A DNA stretch of 8,449 nucleotides, taken from contig CANAXK010000063.1 of the NCBI GenBank assembly GCA_947365485.1, positions 1 through 8,449 on the forward strand. Reading direction: 5' to 3'. A program made the translations under genes and the position numbers. Each line of letters opens with the position of its first letter. The first letter of the stretch is position 1. This stretch comes from an uncultured bacterium (GTDB lineage: Bacteria; Cyanobacteriota; Vampirovibrionia; Gastranaerophilales; Gastranaerophilaceae). The notes under the pieces were generated by a model. It worked only from the letters and a program-made list of their open reading frames with translations, was not told the origin of the DNA and did not search any database. Below are positions 1 to 6,227 of this stretch, piece after piece.

Positions 1-2
1 CT

Positions 3-83
3 AGACTCGAAGCCAAGTTCAAGTCCATGGACATGATTATTGCCAACATGCAGCAGCAGTATAGTTCATTTTTGGTGACGTAA
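3..83 (+). CDS. fliD: C-terminal end of a flagellar cap protein-like gene (FliD), partial
   Basis: Only the last 26 codons are inside the window; the gene begins to the left. The reading frame runs without interruption to a TAA stop at 81-83 and ends with LEAKFKSMDMIIANMQQQYS followed by SFLVT. This fits the typical end of FliD, the filament cap and hook-associated protein 2, whose last helix has the pattern of an aromatic residue, then a 'MD' or 'LD' pair, then I/LxxM and a final Ser-Ser/Tyr-Leu/Phe tail. FliD sits at the tip of the growing flagellum and helps flagellin subunits fold into the filament. With so short a stretch the assignment rests on pattern recognition alone; another coiled-coil protein with a similar tail is possible. 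The next gene starts 40 nt downstream with its own promoter, so the two need not share a role. Confidence 0.6.
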   Translation, partial: RLEAKFKSMDMIIANMQQQYSSFLVT

Positions 84-87
84 TTTC

Positions 88-116
88 TTGCATTTGCTCT
101 GGAAGCTTGATATAAT
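88..116 (+). promoter_or_regulatory. Sigma-70-type promoter, predicted leaderless start
   Basis: A perfect -10 box TATAAT lies at 111-116, with a weak -35 (TTGCAT, 88-93) at the ideal 17-nt spacing. The -10 box is followed by exactly 7 nt and then the ATG at 124, so transcription should start at or one base before the start codon. No Shine-Dalgarno sequence is present between the box and the ATG. Inference: the methyltransferase mRNA is leaderless. The same arrangement recurs before holA. Confidence 0.6.
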
Positions 117-123
117 AAGACTT

Positions 124-1536
124 ATGAGGGATTATGAACCATATTTTACCGAGGATGGCTCTATAGGGCTGTATTCCTTTGTTGACAAGGATGTTTACCA
201 CTCCAAGTACGGCGCATTGACCGAAGCTTGGGAAAAGTTTATTATACCATCAGGGCTTAAAAATGATATCGAGGATAATAAAAATATTAAAGTTCTTGAT
301 GTGTGTTACGGAATCGGGTACAACACAAAAGCTCTCATGAGTTTTGTTATAAATAAAAAACAAAAACAACTTTTGAAAAAAAATTTGTTTCAAAAAATTT
401 TTTGTTTTATTAAATGTATTATAAGTATCGTTTCGTTATGTGTCAATAATGTAATTAGAAAAACTAGAGGGTTATCACTACGTAACGCTTCGATACATAA
501 CAATAATTCTGAACAGCTTCCGCATGTAAAAATTGACTGTCTTGATATAAACGAAGAACTTGTGCAACTCTCTCCGCTTTTTAGAACAGTAAAAACTCCT
601 TATGAGATTTACTCACAATTTGTTCCGGAGGTTTTTGACTGTCTTGAAATTTATTATACAATTCGAGAGCATTTTGCAAATTTTATATCGCGTTTTGCGC
701 CCAAGAACAGAAAAGAGATTAAAGAACTTCTTGATTTGAGATTCAAAATAATGCACCTTGATAAAGAATATAGAGTTAATGGAATGGTTAATTACATGAT
801 TCTAAACAAGCTTGCTGAAATTTATGGTAAAGATTATCCAGACAAGAACATCAAAAAAATTGTCAAGGAAAAGGCAAATCGACGTTTTTTTGATAAATCT
901 CTGATTAAATATGCGCGTTTTAATCAAAAGTGGGGGTATAAAACATTATCAAAGATAAATTTAAGCGCCTTCTTACATAATATATATTATAACCATTTAT
1001 CGAGACGATATAAAAAGGTTGATTTTAAGGCTGCTCAGAGCCTTTTTGAGCTTAATTTCCACATAAAAGATGCTCGAAAGACCATTTTGGAGATTTCAGA
1101 CCAATATGACTATGTATTCCTTGATGCCTTCACGTATACCAAGGCGCCGCAATTGTGGACTATGGAATTTATTGCAGAGCTTTATAACAGGATGGCACCA
1201 CAAGGAGTGCTTCTTACTTACTCGACTTCTGCGCAGGTGAGAAATACGCTTTTGGAGAATAAATTCTATGTGGGAAAGATTTATAATCCTAAAACAAAGC
1301 GTTTTATTGGAACAATTGCATCAAAGGACAAAGCCAAAATAAAATACCCACTCAATAATTATGAAATTGGGCTGTGTAATACCAAGGCGGGAATACCATA
1401 TTATGACCCGAATCTTTGTTTCTCAAACAAAGAAATCATAGAGCTAAGAGAATATGAATTTCGGCACAGTACTTTAATGAGCTCATCAAAGTATATGAAG
1501 CTTAGAACCCTCAGGAGTGAAAATGAAGAAATATGA
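124..1536 (+). CDS. MnmC-like SAM-dependent methyltransferase (DUF752 family) with large insertions
   Basis: The 470-residue protein has the marks of the MnmC methyltransferase-domain family (DUF752/Methyltransf_30). These are an N-terminal DGSIGLYS and YHSKYGALTEA segment; SAM-binding motif I VLDVCYGIGYNTKAL at about 57-71; the acidic strand CLDINEE at 139-145; DYVFLDAFTYTKAPQLWT at 329-346; LLTYSTSAQVRNTLL at 363-377; and AGIPYYDPNL at 422-431. The E. coli domain methylates nm5 to mnm5 at the wobble uridine (U34) of tRNAs; related stand-alone enzymes occur in Aquifex and cyanobacteria. The protein is clearly longer than usual. One Lys-rich insertion with a hydrophobic stretch (about 89-113) follows motif I, and a second, mainly helical one fills about 155-320. 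I chose the ATG at 124 over an in-frame TTG at 88 because the TTG falls in the promoter -35. The 3' end overlaps the next gene by 14 nt. The substrate is inferred from the family. Confidence 0.8.
   Translation: MRDYEPYFTEDGSIGLYSFVDKDVYHSKYGALTEAWEKFIIPSGLKNDIEDNKNIKVLDVCYGIGYNTKALMSFVINKKQKQLLKKNLFQKIFCFIKCIISIVSLCVNNVIRKTRGLSLRNASIHNNNSEQLPHVKIDCLDINEELVQLSPLFRTVKTPYEIYSQFVPEVFDCLEIYYTIREHFANFISRFAPKNRKEIKELLDLRFKIMHLDKEYRVNGMVNYMILNKLAEIYGKDYPDKNIKKIVKEKANRRFFDKSLIKYARFNQKWGYKTLSKINLSAFLHNIYYNHLSRRYKKVDFKAAQSLFELNFHIKDARKTILEISDQYDYVFLDAFTYTKAPQLWTMEFIAELYNRMAPQGVLLTYSTSAQVRNTLLENKFYVGKIYNPKTKRFIGTIASKDKAKIKYPLNNYEIGLCNTKAGIPYYDPNLCFSNKEIIELREYEFRHSTLMSSSKYMKLRTLRSENEEI
1513..1517 (+). promoter_or_regulatory. 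Shine-Dalgarno site of the FAD oxidoreductase gene
   Basis: AGGAG lies 5 nt before the ATG at 1523, inside the 3' coding end of the methyltransferase. It decides the start: an in-frame GTG at 1517 overlaps the site itself and cannot be used with it. The placement implies translational coupling. Confidence 0.75.
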
Positions 1537-2785
1537 TGTTGTTATTGCAGGCGGCGGGACTGCGGGCTGCGCCTGCGCTTATATTGCAGGAAAATTAGGG
1601 CTAAAGGTCTTGCTTGTTGAGCAAAACTCGTTTTTAGGCGGCTCAATTACTTCTTCTCTTGTGATTCCGGCAATGAAAACTGCCGATAATGCAATTAACA
1701 CAGAGTTTTTTGACACTTTATATTCAAAATTGGAAAAAGTCGGAGGTGCAATAACTTATTGTGACGGCAATAAAGGCTGGTTTAATCCTGAGCTTGCCAA
1801 AGTTGTGCTGGATGAGATGATTCAAGAAGCCAATGTTGAAGTTTTCTTTGAATCATCTATAGACAAAGTAGAAGAAATATTATCAGGATATAACGTAGCG
1901 ATACGTAATAATAATCTTATCTTTTCTTACCAAGAGTTATTACCACTTATCGAAACGAAATATCTTATAGACGGAACCGGCGATGCAAAAATTTGTCAAA
2001 AATTAAATTGTGAAAAATTAGAAAATGAAAAATTTCAGCCTTCGAGTTTGAGATTTATAATGAGCGGAGTCGATGTAAAAACTTTTTCTGATTGGCTAAT
2101 GGAATTTGACAAGGACAGAAATGTCACCACGTCTTGCAAAATAGACGGTAAAACATACCTCTCTACTGCTTGTACGTGGGATAGCGGTGCTAAGTGGGCG
2201 CTTAGACCACTGTTTGAGCAGGCTATAGAAGATGGAGTACTTAAAGGCGAGGACACAAACTATTTCCAGATATTTTCAGTTGCCGGAACATCCGATTCTA
2301 TTGCGTTTAATGCCCCTCGCTTGCTTGATAATGCTAAAAACCGCTCAAAAGCTTATATTGACGGGCGTGCAGCCATATTAAGGCTTTCTGTTTTTTGCAA
2401 GAAATATCTTCCGGGGTTCAAGGATGCGCATATTTCATCTATTGCAAACTCTCTTGGTGTACGTGTTTCGACCAGAATTAAGGGAAAGTATGTATACACA
2501 GCAGAAGACTTAAGAAGCGGAAAAACATTTGAAAACCCTGTCGTTGTCTCAAATTATCCTATTGATATTCATTCGGATAAAAAAGACAATTCAGTGTTGG
2601 AGAAGGTTTTCCAGCAGTATCAGCTACCTGTTGAGTCGCTTATGGTGCGTGATAATTTGTTTGTAATAGGAAGGTCGATTTCTGCCGAATTTGAAGCGCA
2701 GGCTGCTTTAAGAATTATTCCATCCTGTTTTTCAATGGGAGAGGGGCTTGCAAGGTATTTAGCTGAAAAACTTTCTGATTTGTAG
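1523..2785 (+). CDS. FAD-dependent oxidoreductase (FAD_oxidored family)
   Basis: This 420-residue flavoprotein carries an N-terminal dinucleotide-binding fold: strand DVVIAGGGTAG (GxGxxG-type loop, residues 10-15), with Glu33 ending the second strand (VLLVEQ) as the usual ribose-binding acidic residue, then LGGSITSS. A second FAD-contact strand reads YLIDGTGDA. The C-terminal third holds the family hallmarks: a basic VRVSTRIKGKYVYTAEDLRSG segment, an IDIH motif at 347-350, and GRSISAEFEAQAALRI at 383-398 with MGEG close to the C-terminus. These are typical of the FAD_oxidored (PF12831) family, whose members have varied and often unknown substrates. No signal peptide is seen, so it is probably cytoplasmic. 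It overlaps the methyltransferase by 14 nt and is probably co-translated with it. It does not look like the DAO-type oxidase domain of MnmC, so a role in the same tRNA pathway is only a possibility. Confidence 0.82.
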   Translation: MKKYDVVIAGGGTAGCACAYIAGKLGLKVLLVEQNSFLGGSITSSLVIPAMKTADNAINTEFFDTLYSKLEKVGGAITYCDGNKGWFNPELAKVVLDEMIQEANVEVFFESSIDKVEEILSGYNVAIRNNNLIFSYQELLPLIETKYLIDGTGDAKICQKLNCEKLENEKFQPSSLRFIMSGVDVKTFSDWLMEFDKDRNVTTSCKIDGKTYLSTACTWDSGAKWALRPLFEQAIEDGVLKGEDTNYFQIFSVAGTSDSIAFNAPRLLDNAKNRSKAYIDGRAAILRLSVFCKKYLPGFKDAHISSIANSLGVRVSTRIKGKYVYTAEDLRSGKTFENPVVVSNYPIDIHSDKKDNSVLEKVFQQYQLPVESLMVRDNLFVIGRSISAEFEAQAALRIIPSCFSMGEGLARYLAEKLSDL

Positions 2786-2791
2786 TATAAT
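2763..2791 (+). promoter_or_regulatory. Sigma-70-type promoter of holA, predicted leaderless start
   Basis: TATAAT at 2786-2791 begins directly after the TAG stop of the FAD gene (2783-2785). A -35-like CTGAAA (2763-2768, four of six consensus bases) is 17 nt upstream. Exactly 7 nt separate the -10 from the ATG at 2799, and no Shine-Dalgarno sequence lies in the 13-nt intergenic gap. This is the same geometry as at 88-124. The -35 lies inside the FAD coding sequence. Confidence 0.6.
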
Positions 2792-2798
2792 TTTAGCT

Positions 2799-3764
2799 AT
2801 GGCAGTATATTTTTTCTACGGGGATGAGGATTATAACATTGAGCTGGAGCTTGAGGCTATGCGCTCAAAGCTTAACCCTGATTTTATATCTATGAGTTTC
2901 CAGACTCTTGACAATCCTGATTATGCAACACTTATTACCGCCTTAAGAACCCCTCCGATGATGTTTGGAGATACGCTGATTGTAATAAACGCAGAGGATT
3001 ATTTCCTCTCCAACAAGAACTTTTTTGACGATTCAGAGCTTGCTGATATAGAGGATGCAATAAAAAACAACCCTGAATCGCTCAACATTGTGTTTGTGAT
3101 AAGGCTACCGCGTGATGAGAACAAGAAGCTGGATTCAAGAAGAAAGCTTTATAAAATCCTCTCCAAGACTAATTCAAGAGAGTTTCCTACTTTCAAGACA
3201 TACAAAACAGCAGAGATAGCTGCCTGGATAAAGAAGCACGCCAAAAGCAAGGATATTGCCTTGAAAGACGACGCTGTAGAGCTTCTTATTGAGCAAATAG
3301 GGAACAATTTACGCGATTTTAATACAGAGCTTGAGAAGCTTAAGCTCATCGCATATCCGGAGAAGACTGTCACCCGCAAAATGGTTGAGGATATTTGCAT
3401 TTCACATCAGGATTTGTTTAATTTTACAGAACTTATAATGAAAAACGAAAAAGACAAAGCGCTTTTAGAGTTTAAAAAGCTTTTGGATAAAAAGCATCCG
3501 CTGGAGCTTCTTGCTGCGATTCAGACCATGATTAGAAAGTGGATTGTTTTGAAGACAAAATCGTCATCAATGACTCCTGCCGAGCTTTCAAAGCTTACCG
3601 GGCAGCATGAATTTGTGGTCAAGCAGACTCTTGCGAAGCTCAAGAGCACAAAGCTTGCGGATTTAGTAAAGTTGAAGCAGAACCTTTTTGAGGTTGAATA
3701 CAGAATAAAATCCGCGGAGTCACTGGATATGGTATCGGAGGTTGAGTGTGCTATTATCAGATAA
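2799..3764 (+). CDS. holA: DNA polymerase III subunit delta
   Basis: At 321 residues this matches the usual length of HolA. Delta is the wrench of the clamp loader: it binds the beta clamp and opens the ring so that it can be placed on primed DNA. The family signs are an N-terminal VYFFYGDEDYNIE strand-loop at residues 3-15 (the degenerate P-loop region), an IVFVIRLP strand at about 97-104, a FKTYKTAEIAAWIKKHA segment at 132-148, the signature GNNLRDFNTELEKL at 168-181, and a C-terminal helical collar domain with IQTMIRKW (241-248) and the conserved end YRIKSAESLDM (301-311). No signal peptide or membrane segment is seen. It starts 13 nt after the FAD gene, from its own likely leaderless promoter, and overlaps holB by 17 nt. 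In E. coli holA and holB are unlinked, so the coupling seen here would favour balanced amounts of the two loader subunits. Confidence 0.93.
   Translation: MAVYFFYGDEDYNIELELEAMRSKLNPDFISMSFQTLDNPDYATLITALRTPPMMFGDTLIVINAEDYFLSNKNFFDDSELADIEDAIKNNPESLNIVFVIRLPRDENKKLDSRRKLYKILSKTNSREFPTFKTYKTAEIAAWIKKHAKSKDIALKDDAVELLIEQIGNNLRDFNTELEKLKLIAYPEKTVTRKMVEDICISHQDLFNFTELIMKNEKDKALLEFKKLLDKKHPLELLAAIQTMIRKWIVLKTKSSSMTPAELSKLTGQHEFVVKQTLAKLKSTKLADLVKLKQNLFEVEYRIKSAESLDMVSEVECAIIR
3737..3741 (+). promoter_or_regulatory. Shine-Dalgarno site deciding the holB start
   Basis: GGAGG lies inside the holA 3' end. The in-frame TTG at 3742 abuts it with no spacing, whereas the GTG at 3748 is 6 nt away. The GTG is therefore the likely start and gives a 17-nt overlap with holA. 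Confidence 0.7.
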
Positions 3765-4593
3765 GTATCCGTTTTTAACAAATTATTTTACAGAGGCTCT
3801 CACTGTGTCAGGCAGAGCGCTTCCGCAAAGCATACTTTTTTACGGCAACGATTGCAACGCACAGTTTACGCTTGCTACAGAGATTGCGCGGCTTTTGAAC
3901 TGCAAGGCTGATAAATCTGATGATTGTGAATGTCTGAACTGCAAATGGATAAGAGAGGGCGCTCATCCGGCTGTACTTACGATTTCAAGGCTTGATAACA
4001 AGCCCGAGGATGATGAGTCTAAGACGGTTATTTCAATCAAGCAGTCGCTTATGATAAAAGAGATGCTCGTATCAGCCTCTGAATTTCACAGGGTGTTTAT
4101 TTTCTGTGACAGGGATGATCAAGGCAATATTTGCGGGTTAAATCCGCTCAATTTTCAGGCAGAAACCTCAAACTCGCTTCTTAAGATAATTGAGGAGCCA
4201 CAGCCCGGAGTAACGTTTGTTTTTCTCACAAGGTACATTGATGACGTGCTTCCGACAATAATTTCGCGCTCGCAGTGCTTTTTTGTACCGTCAAAAGAGG
4301 CTGTGAATTATGACTATTCCTGCATTAGCGGAGTTTTTGATAACTACCTTGATTTTGAACGTAAAGACGTGTTTGATGTTTCCCAGAAGTTGCAGGATTT
4401 ATCCAAGAATATTTCTGTTGGCGAGATTCTGGACGGGATTCAGAATTACATACTTGCGCTATTGAAATCAAATCCAAGGCAGACAGTGTTAATCAAGCAT
4501 GTTGAGGCGGTTGAAGATTCGAAAAGGCAGGCCAAGCTTGGAATGCGACCTGCCAATATATTTGATGATTTATGTCTTAAATTGATACGCTAG
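3748..4593 (+). CDS. holB: DNA polymerase III subunit delta prime
   Basis: From the GTG the protein is 281 residues, shorter than E. coli HolB (334). Delta prime is the stator of the clamp loader: an AAA+-like subunit that holds delta and contributes the SRC-box arginine to its neighbour. Signs seen are SILFYGNDC at the P-loop position (about 28-36), a zinc-ribbon cysteine set C52, C60, C62 and C65, SNSLLKIIEEP at 141-151, and the sensor strand TFVFLT followed by the SRC-box counterpart ISRSQC with SRS at 173-175. The P-loop lacks the usual GxGKT residues (GNDCNAQFT instead), so ATP binding is unlikely, as in E. coli delta prime. The C-terminal collar domain appears compact. The stop TAG abuts the stop of the convergent exbD gene with no intervening base. 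Confidence 0.9.
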   Translation: MLLSDKYPFLTNYFTEALTVSGRALPQSILFYGNDCNAQFTLATEIARLLNCKADKSDDCECLNCKWIREGAHPAVLTISRLDNKPEDDESKTVISIKQSLMIKEMLVSASEFHRVFIFCDRDDQGNICGLNPLNFQAETSNSLLKIIEEPQPGVTFVFLTRYIDDVLPTIISRSQCFFVPSKEAVNYDYSCISGVFDNYLDFERKDVFDVSQKLQDLSKNISVGEILDGIQNYILALLKSNPRQTVLIKHVEAVEDSKRQAKLGMRPANIFDDLCLKLIR

Positions 4594-4971
4594 TTATCTT
4601 GAAAGCGAAATACTTGTCACCCCGACATTTCTAGCGCTGTCCATGAGTTTTACAACAGAGCCGTGTTCTGCATTATCATCCACCTGAATCAAAAGCCCGT
4701 CCGGATAGTCTTTTACGTGCTGTGAAACAGTGCTTTCCAAATCAGCTGCAGCAATTTCATGGCCGTCAAAGATGAATTTGTTATCGTCTGTAACGCTAAA
4801 ATTCATTATCTTAGAGTCTTTGACAATATCTTCCTGCTTGACAATTTCCGGCACTGCAAGATTCAAGCCCTGCTGGTCAAGGAGTGGTGCAATAACCATC
4901 ATGATGATTAACAGTACCAGAAAGATATCTGTAAGCGGTGTTATGTTAATTTCGTTAAAACTATCGCGCAT
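4594..4971 (-). CDS. exbD: ExbD/TolR-family biopolymer transport protein, second copy
   Basis: This 125-residue protein has the ExbD/TolR plan: a short cytoplasmic N-terminus, one transmembrane helix (about residues 14-32) and a periplasmic domain. The helix starts with EINITPLTDIFLVLL, and Asp15 is the conserved acidic residue that carries protons through the ExbB-ExbD motor. The rest (about 35-125) has the family strand order, with VPEI at 40-43, a FSVTDDNKFIFDGHEI hairpin and a final LMDSARNVGVTSISLS. It is the last gene of the cluster. Its ATG overlaps the TAA of the upstream exbD copy by one base (TAATG on the minus strand), with a GGAG Shine-Dalgarno 6 nt upstream, so translation is probably coupled. 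Outside the membrane helix it differs greatly from the other copy, so the two are not redundant in sequence. TolR is an alternative name, as sequence alone does not separate the two. Confidence 0.9.
   Translation of the reverse strand: MRDSFNEINITPLTDIFLVLLIIMMVIAPLLDQQGLNLAVPEIVKQEDIVKDSKIMNFSVTDDNKFIFDGHEIAAADLESTVSQHVKDYPDGLLIQVDDNAEHGSVVKLMDSARNVGVTSISLSR
4887..4954. repeat. Diverged coding repeat, copy in second exbD gene
   Basis: This 68-nt stretch aligns without gaps to 5399-5466 at about four bases in five. Both encode the start and transmembrane helix of ExbD, and most differences fall at synonymous positions. It reflects gene duplication with a constrained helix, not a mobile repeat. 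Confidence 0.75.
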
Positions 4972-5501
4972 TATTCACTCCAATTCTCGTATTGATTGTC
5001 CTGCGGAAGTGCTGTTTGAGCACCCTCTATTGTGTTATTGGATGTATAATTAGAAGTGTCAGACTGCTGCGCTTCTTCCAATTTTTTCTGATCCTTCTTG
5101 TTCAAAGGCTCACCCGCCACAATAAGTTTCTTGTAATGAGCATCCTGTGCAGCGTCCATAATTTCCATTATGACAGAGCTTTTAACTTTTTCATCTGCTT
5201 TTACAACAACCTCAGGATTTTTGTTATCACCCTTTAGTCTCTCAAGGTCGCCTATGAGCATTGAAATCGAAGAGCGTTTGCTGTCAACGTAGATTGTACC
5301 CTCTTTTGTAACAGAAACAGTCACTTTACCCTGTTCGATGGCTGTTCCGCTGTTAACCTCCGGAACGCTTATGGAATTATCTACAGACTGGAAAGTCGGT
5401 GCGACAACCATCATTATAATCAACAGCACGAGGAAAATATCCGTAAGCGGTGTTATATTGATTTCTGTAAATAATGCTTTTTTACCAGTTTTTATACCCA
5501 T
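4971..5501 (-). CDS. exbD: ExbD/TolR-family biopolymer transport protein, first copy with C-terminal tail
   Basis: The protein has 176 residues: a Lys-rich cytoplasmic start, the motif EINITPLTDIFLVLLIIMM with the proton-relay Asp21, one membrane helix (about 20-37), and the periplasmic ExbD fold to about 131 (VPEV at 46-49, EVVVKADEKVKSSVIMEIMD at 97-116). Residues from about 132 to the end form a polar Lys/Gln/Asn/Thr-rich tail that goes beyond the usual length of about 140 residues and looks disordered. With ExbB it would form the stator that turns the proton gradient into movement of TonB. It begins 11 nt after the exbB stop, with AAGG (5514-5511) overlapping that stop as a modest Shine-Dalgarno 9 nt upstream. 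Tandem exbD genes are known, for example in Xanthomonas, so two unlike ExbD subunits in one cluster is a recognised arrangement. Confidence 0.9.
   Translation of the reverse strand: MGIKTGKKALFTEINITPLTDIFLVLLIIMMVVAPTFQSVDNSISVPEVNSGTAIEQGKVTVSVTKEGTIYVDSKRSSISMLIGDLERLKGDNKNPEVVVKADEKVKSSVIMEIMDAAQDAHYKKLIVAGEPLNKKDQKKLEEAQQSDTSNYTSNNTIEGAQTALPQDNQYENWSE
4978..4981 (-). promoter_or_regulatory. Shine-Dalgarno site of the second exbD gene
   Basis: GGAG on the minus strand sits 6 nt before the ATG (4971-4969), inside the 3' end of the upstream exbD copy, next to the TAATG stop-start overlap. Confidence 0.7.
5399..5466. repeat. Diverged coding repeat, copy in first exbD gene
   Basis: This is the partner of 4887-4954 and encodes the same ExbD transmembrane segment. 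The longest identical block is about 15 nt (GTAAGCGGTGTTAT region), covering the codons for the ITPLT motif. Confidence 0.75.
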
Positions 5502-5512
5502 TGATTTATACC

Positions 5513-6163
5513 TTATCCTAACGCAACGCTAGACTGTGATTTGATATTTGTTTCTTCTTCTGAATCAACAAAGCTTAAGAACAATAACTTGATTAGCTGG
5601 AAGTCGTCTTCAAATCTTCTTACTGTAGATTGGAAAGTGTTGTAGCAAACAACCGCAACAATCGCAACCCCAAGACCGAAAGCTGTAGCAATCAAAGCTG
5701 AACCAATACCCATTGCAACTGCAGCAGATTGGTTACCCTGTGAAGCCAAGTCCTGGAAAGTGTAAAGGATTCTTACAACTGTACCGAACAAACCTAAGAA
5801 AGGAGCAACACCGCCGATTGTACCCAAAATTGTCAATCTGTGCTCAAGCTTACGGGTAGCAAGTGCTGATGCGATATCAAAAGAACGTGAAAACCCGCTT
5901 TTTTGCTCTGACAAGATTCTAACACCTTCTTCCGTTACTTCGCCGATAATACCGCCGCATTGTACTGCAAGATTCTGTGCGCCCATAAGGTTGTTTTTAG
6001 CCAATTCTTTCTGTAATTTCGGAATAAACTCAATTACGTTTCTTTTGTTGGCATTGTAGAATGCTGCCCTGTCAATAGCTACCATAACTGTTAAGATTGA
6101 GCATACAAGTATCGGCAGCAATACCGGCCAATCTAATTGAATTGAATGTAGTAATAAGTCCAT
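5513..6163 (-). CDS. exbB: ExbB/TolQ/MotA-family proton channel protein
   Basis: The 216 residues fit the family's usual size. There are three predicted membrane helices: about 12-30; 112-134 in TILGTIGGVAPFLGLFGTVV, with the family's P-x-LGLxGTV block; and 150-174, GIGSALIATAFGLGVAI, which contains the conserved Thr160 of the channel lining. A long cytoplasmic loop (about 31-108) lies between helices 1 and 2, as in ExbB and TolQ. ExbB forms the pentameric inner-membrane channel around ExbD and couples proton flow to TonB or TolA. It begins 64 nt after the tonB-like gene, with a good Shine-Dalgarno GAGGA at 6175-6171, 7 nt before the ATG. It is likely to be in one transcript with its neighbours on both sides. 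ExbB versus TolQ cannot be settled here: no pal, tolB or TonB-dependent receptor gene is in the window. Confidence 0.92.
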   Translation of the reverse strand: MDLLLHSIQLDWPVLLPILVCSILTVMVAIDRAAFYNANKRNVIEFIPKLQKELAKNNLMGAQNLAVQCGGIIGEVTEEGVRILSEQKSGFSRSFDIASALATRKLEHRLTILGTIGGVAPFLGLFGTVVRILYTFQDLASQGNQSAAVAMGIGSALIATAFGLGVAIVAVVCYNTFQSTVRRFEDDFQLIKLLFLSFVDSEEETNIKSQSSVALG

Positions 6164-6227
6164 AGTTTTATCCTCATTTTCTCTGTATTTTTTTACTTTT
6201 TATCCTGGACGAAGATTTACCCCGCCC

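Noticed and set aside
49..57. CAG triplet run as a microsatellite
   Set aside because: Only three units, encoding Gln-Gln-Gln near the end of the FliD-like protein; too short to be meaningful.
88..123. TTG at 88 as the start of the methyltransferase
   Set aside because: It overlaps the proposed -35, has no Shine-Dalgarno, and the extra 12 residues match nothing in the family; family similarity begins just after the ATG at 124.
392..410. A6T6 stretch as a terminator
   Set aside because: No GC-rich stem precedes the T run and it lies inside a continuous reading frame with conserved motifs on both sides.
4730..5532. Plus-strand open frames antisense to the two exbD genes
   Set aside because: Their similar translations come from the shared ExbD helix read backwards; no independent coding evidence.
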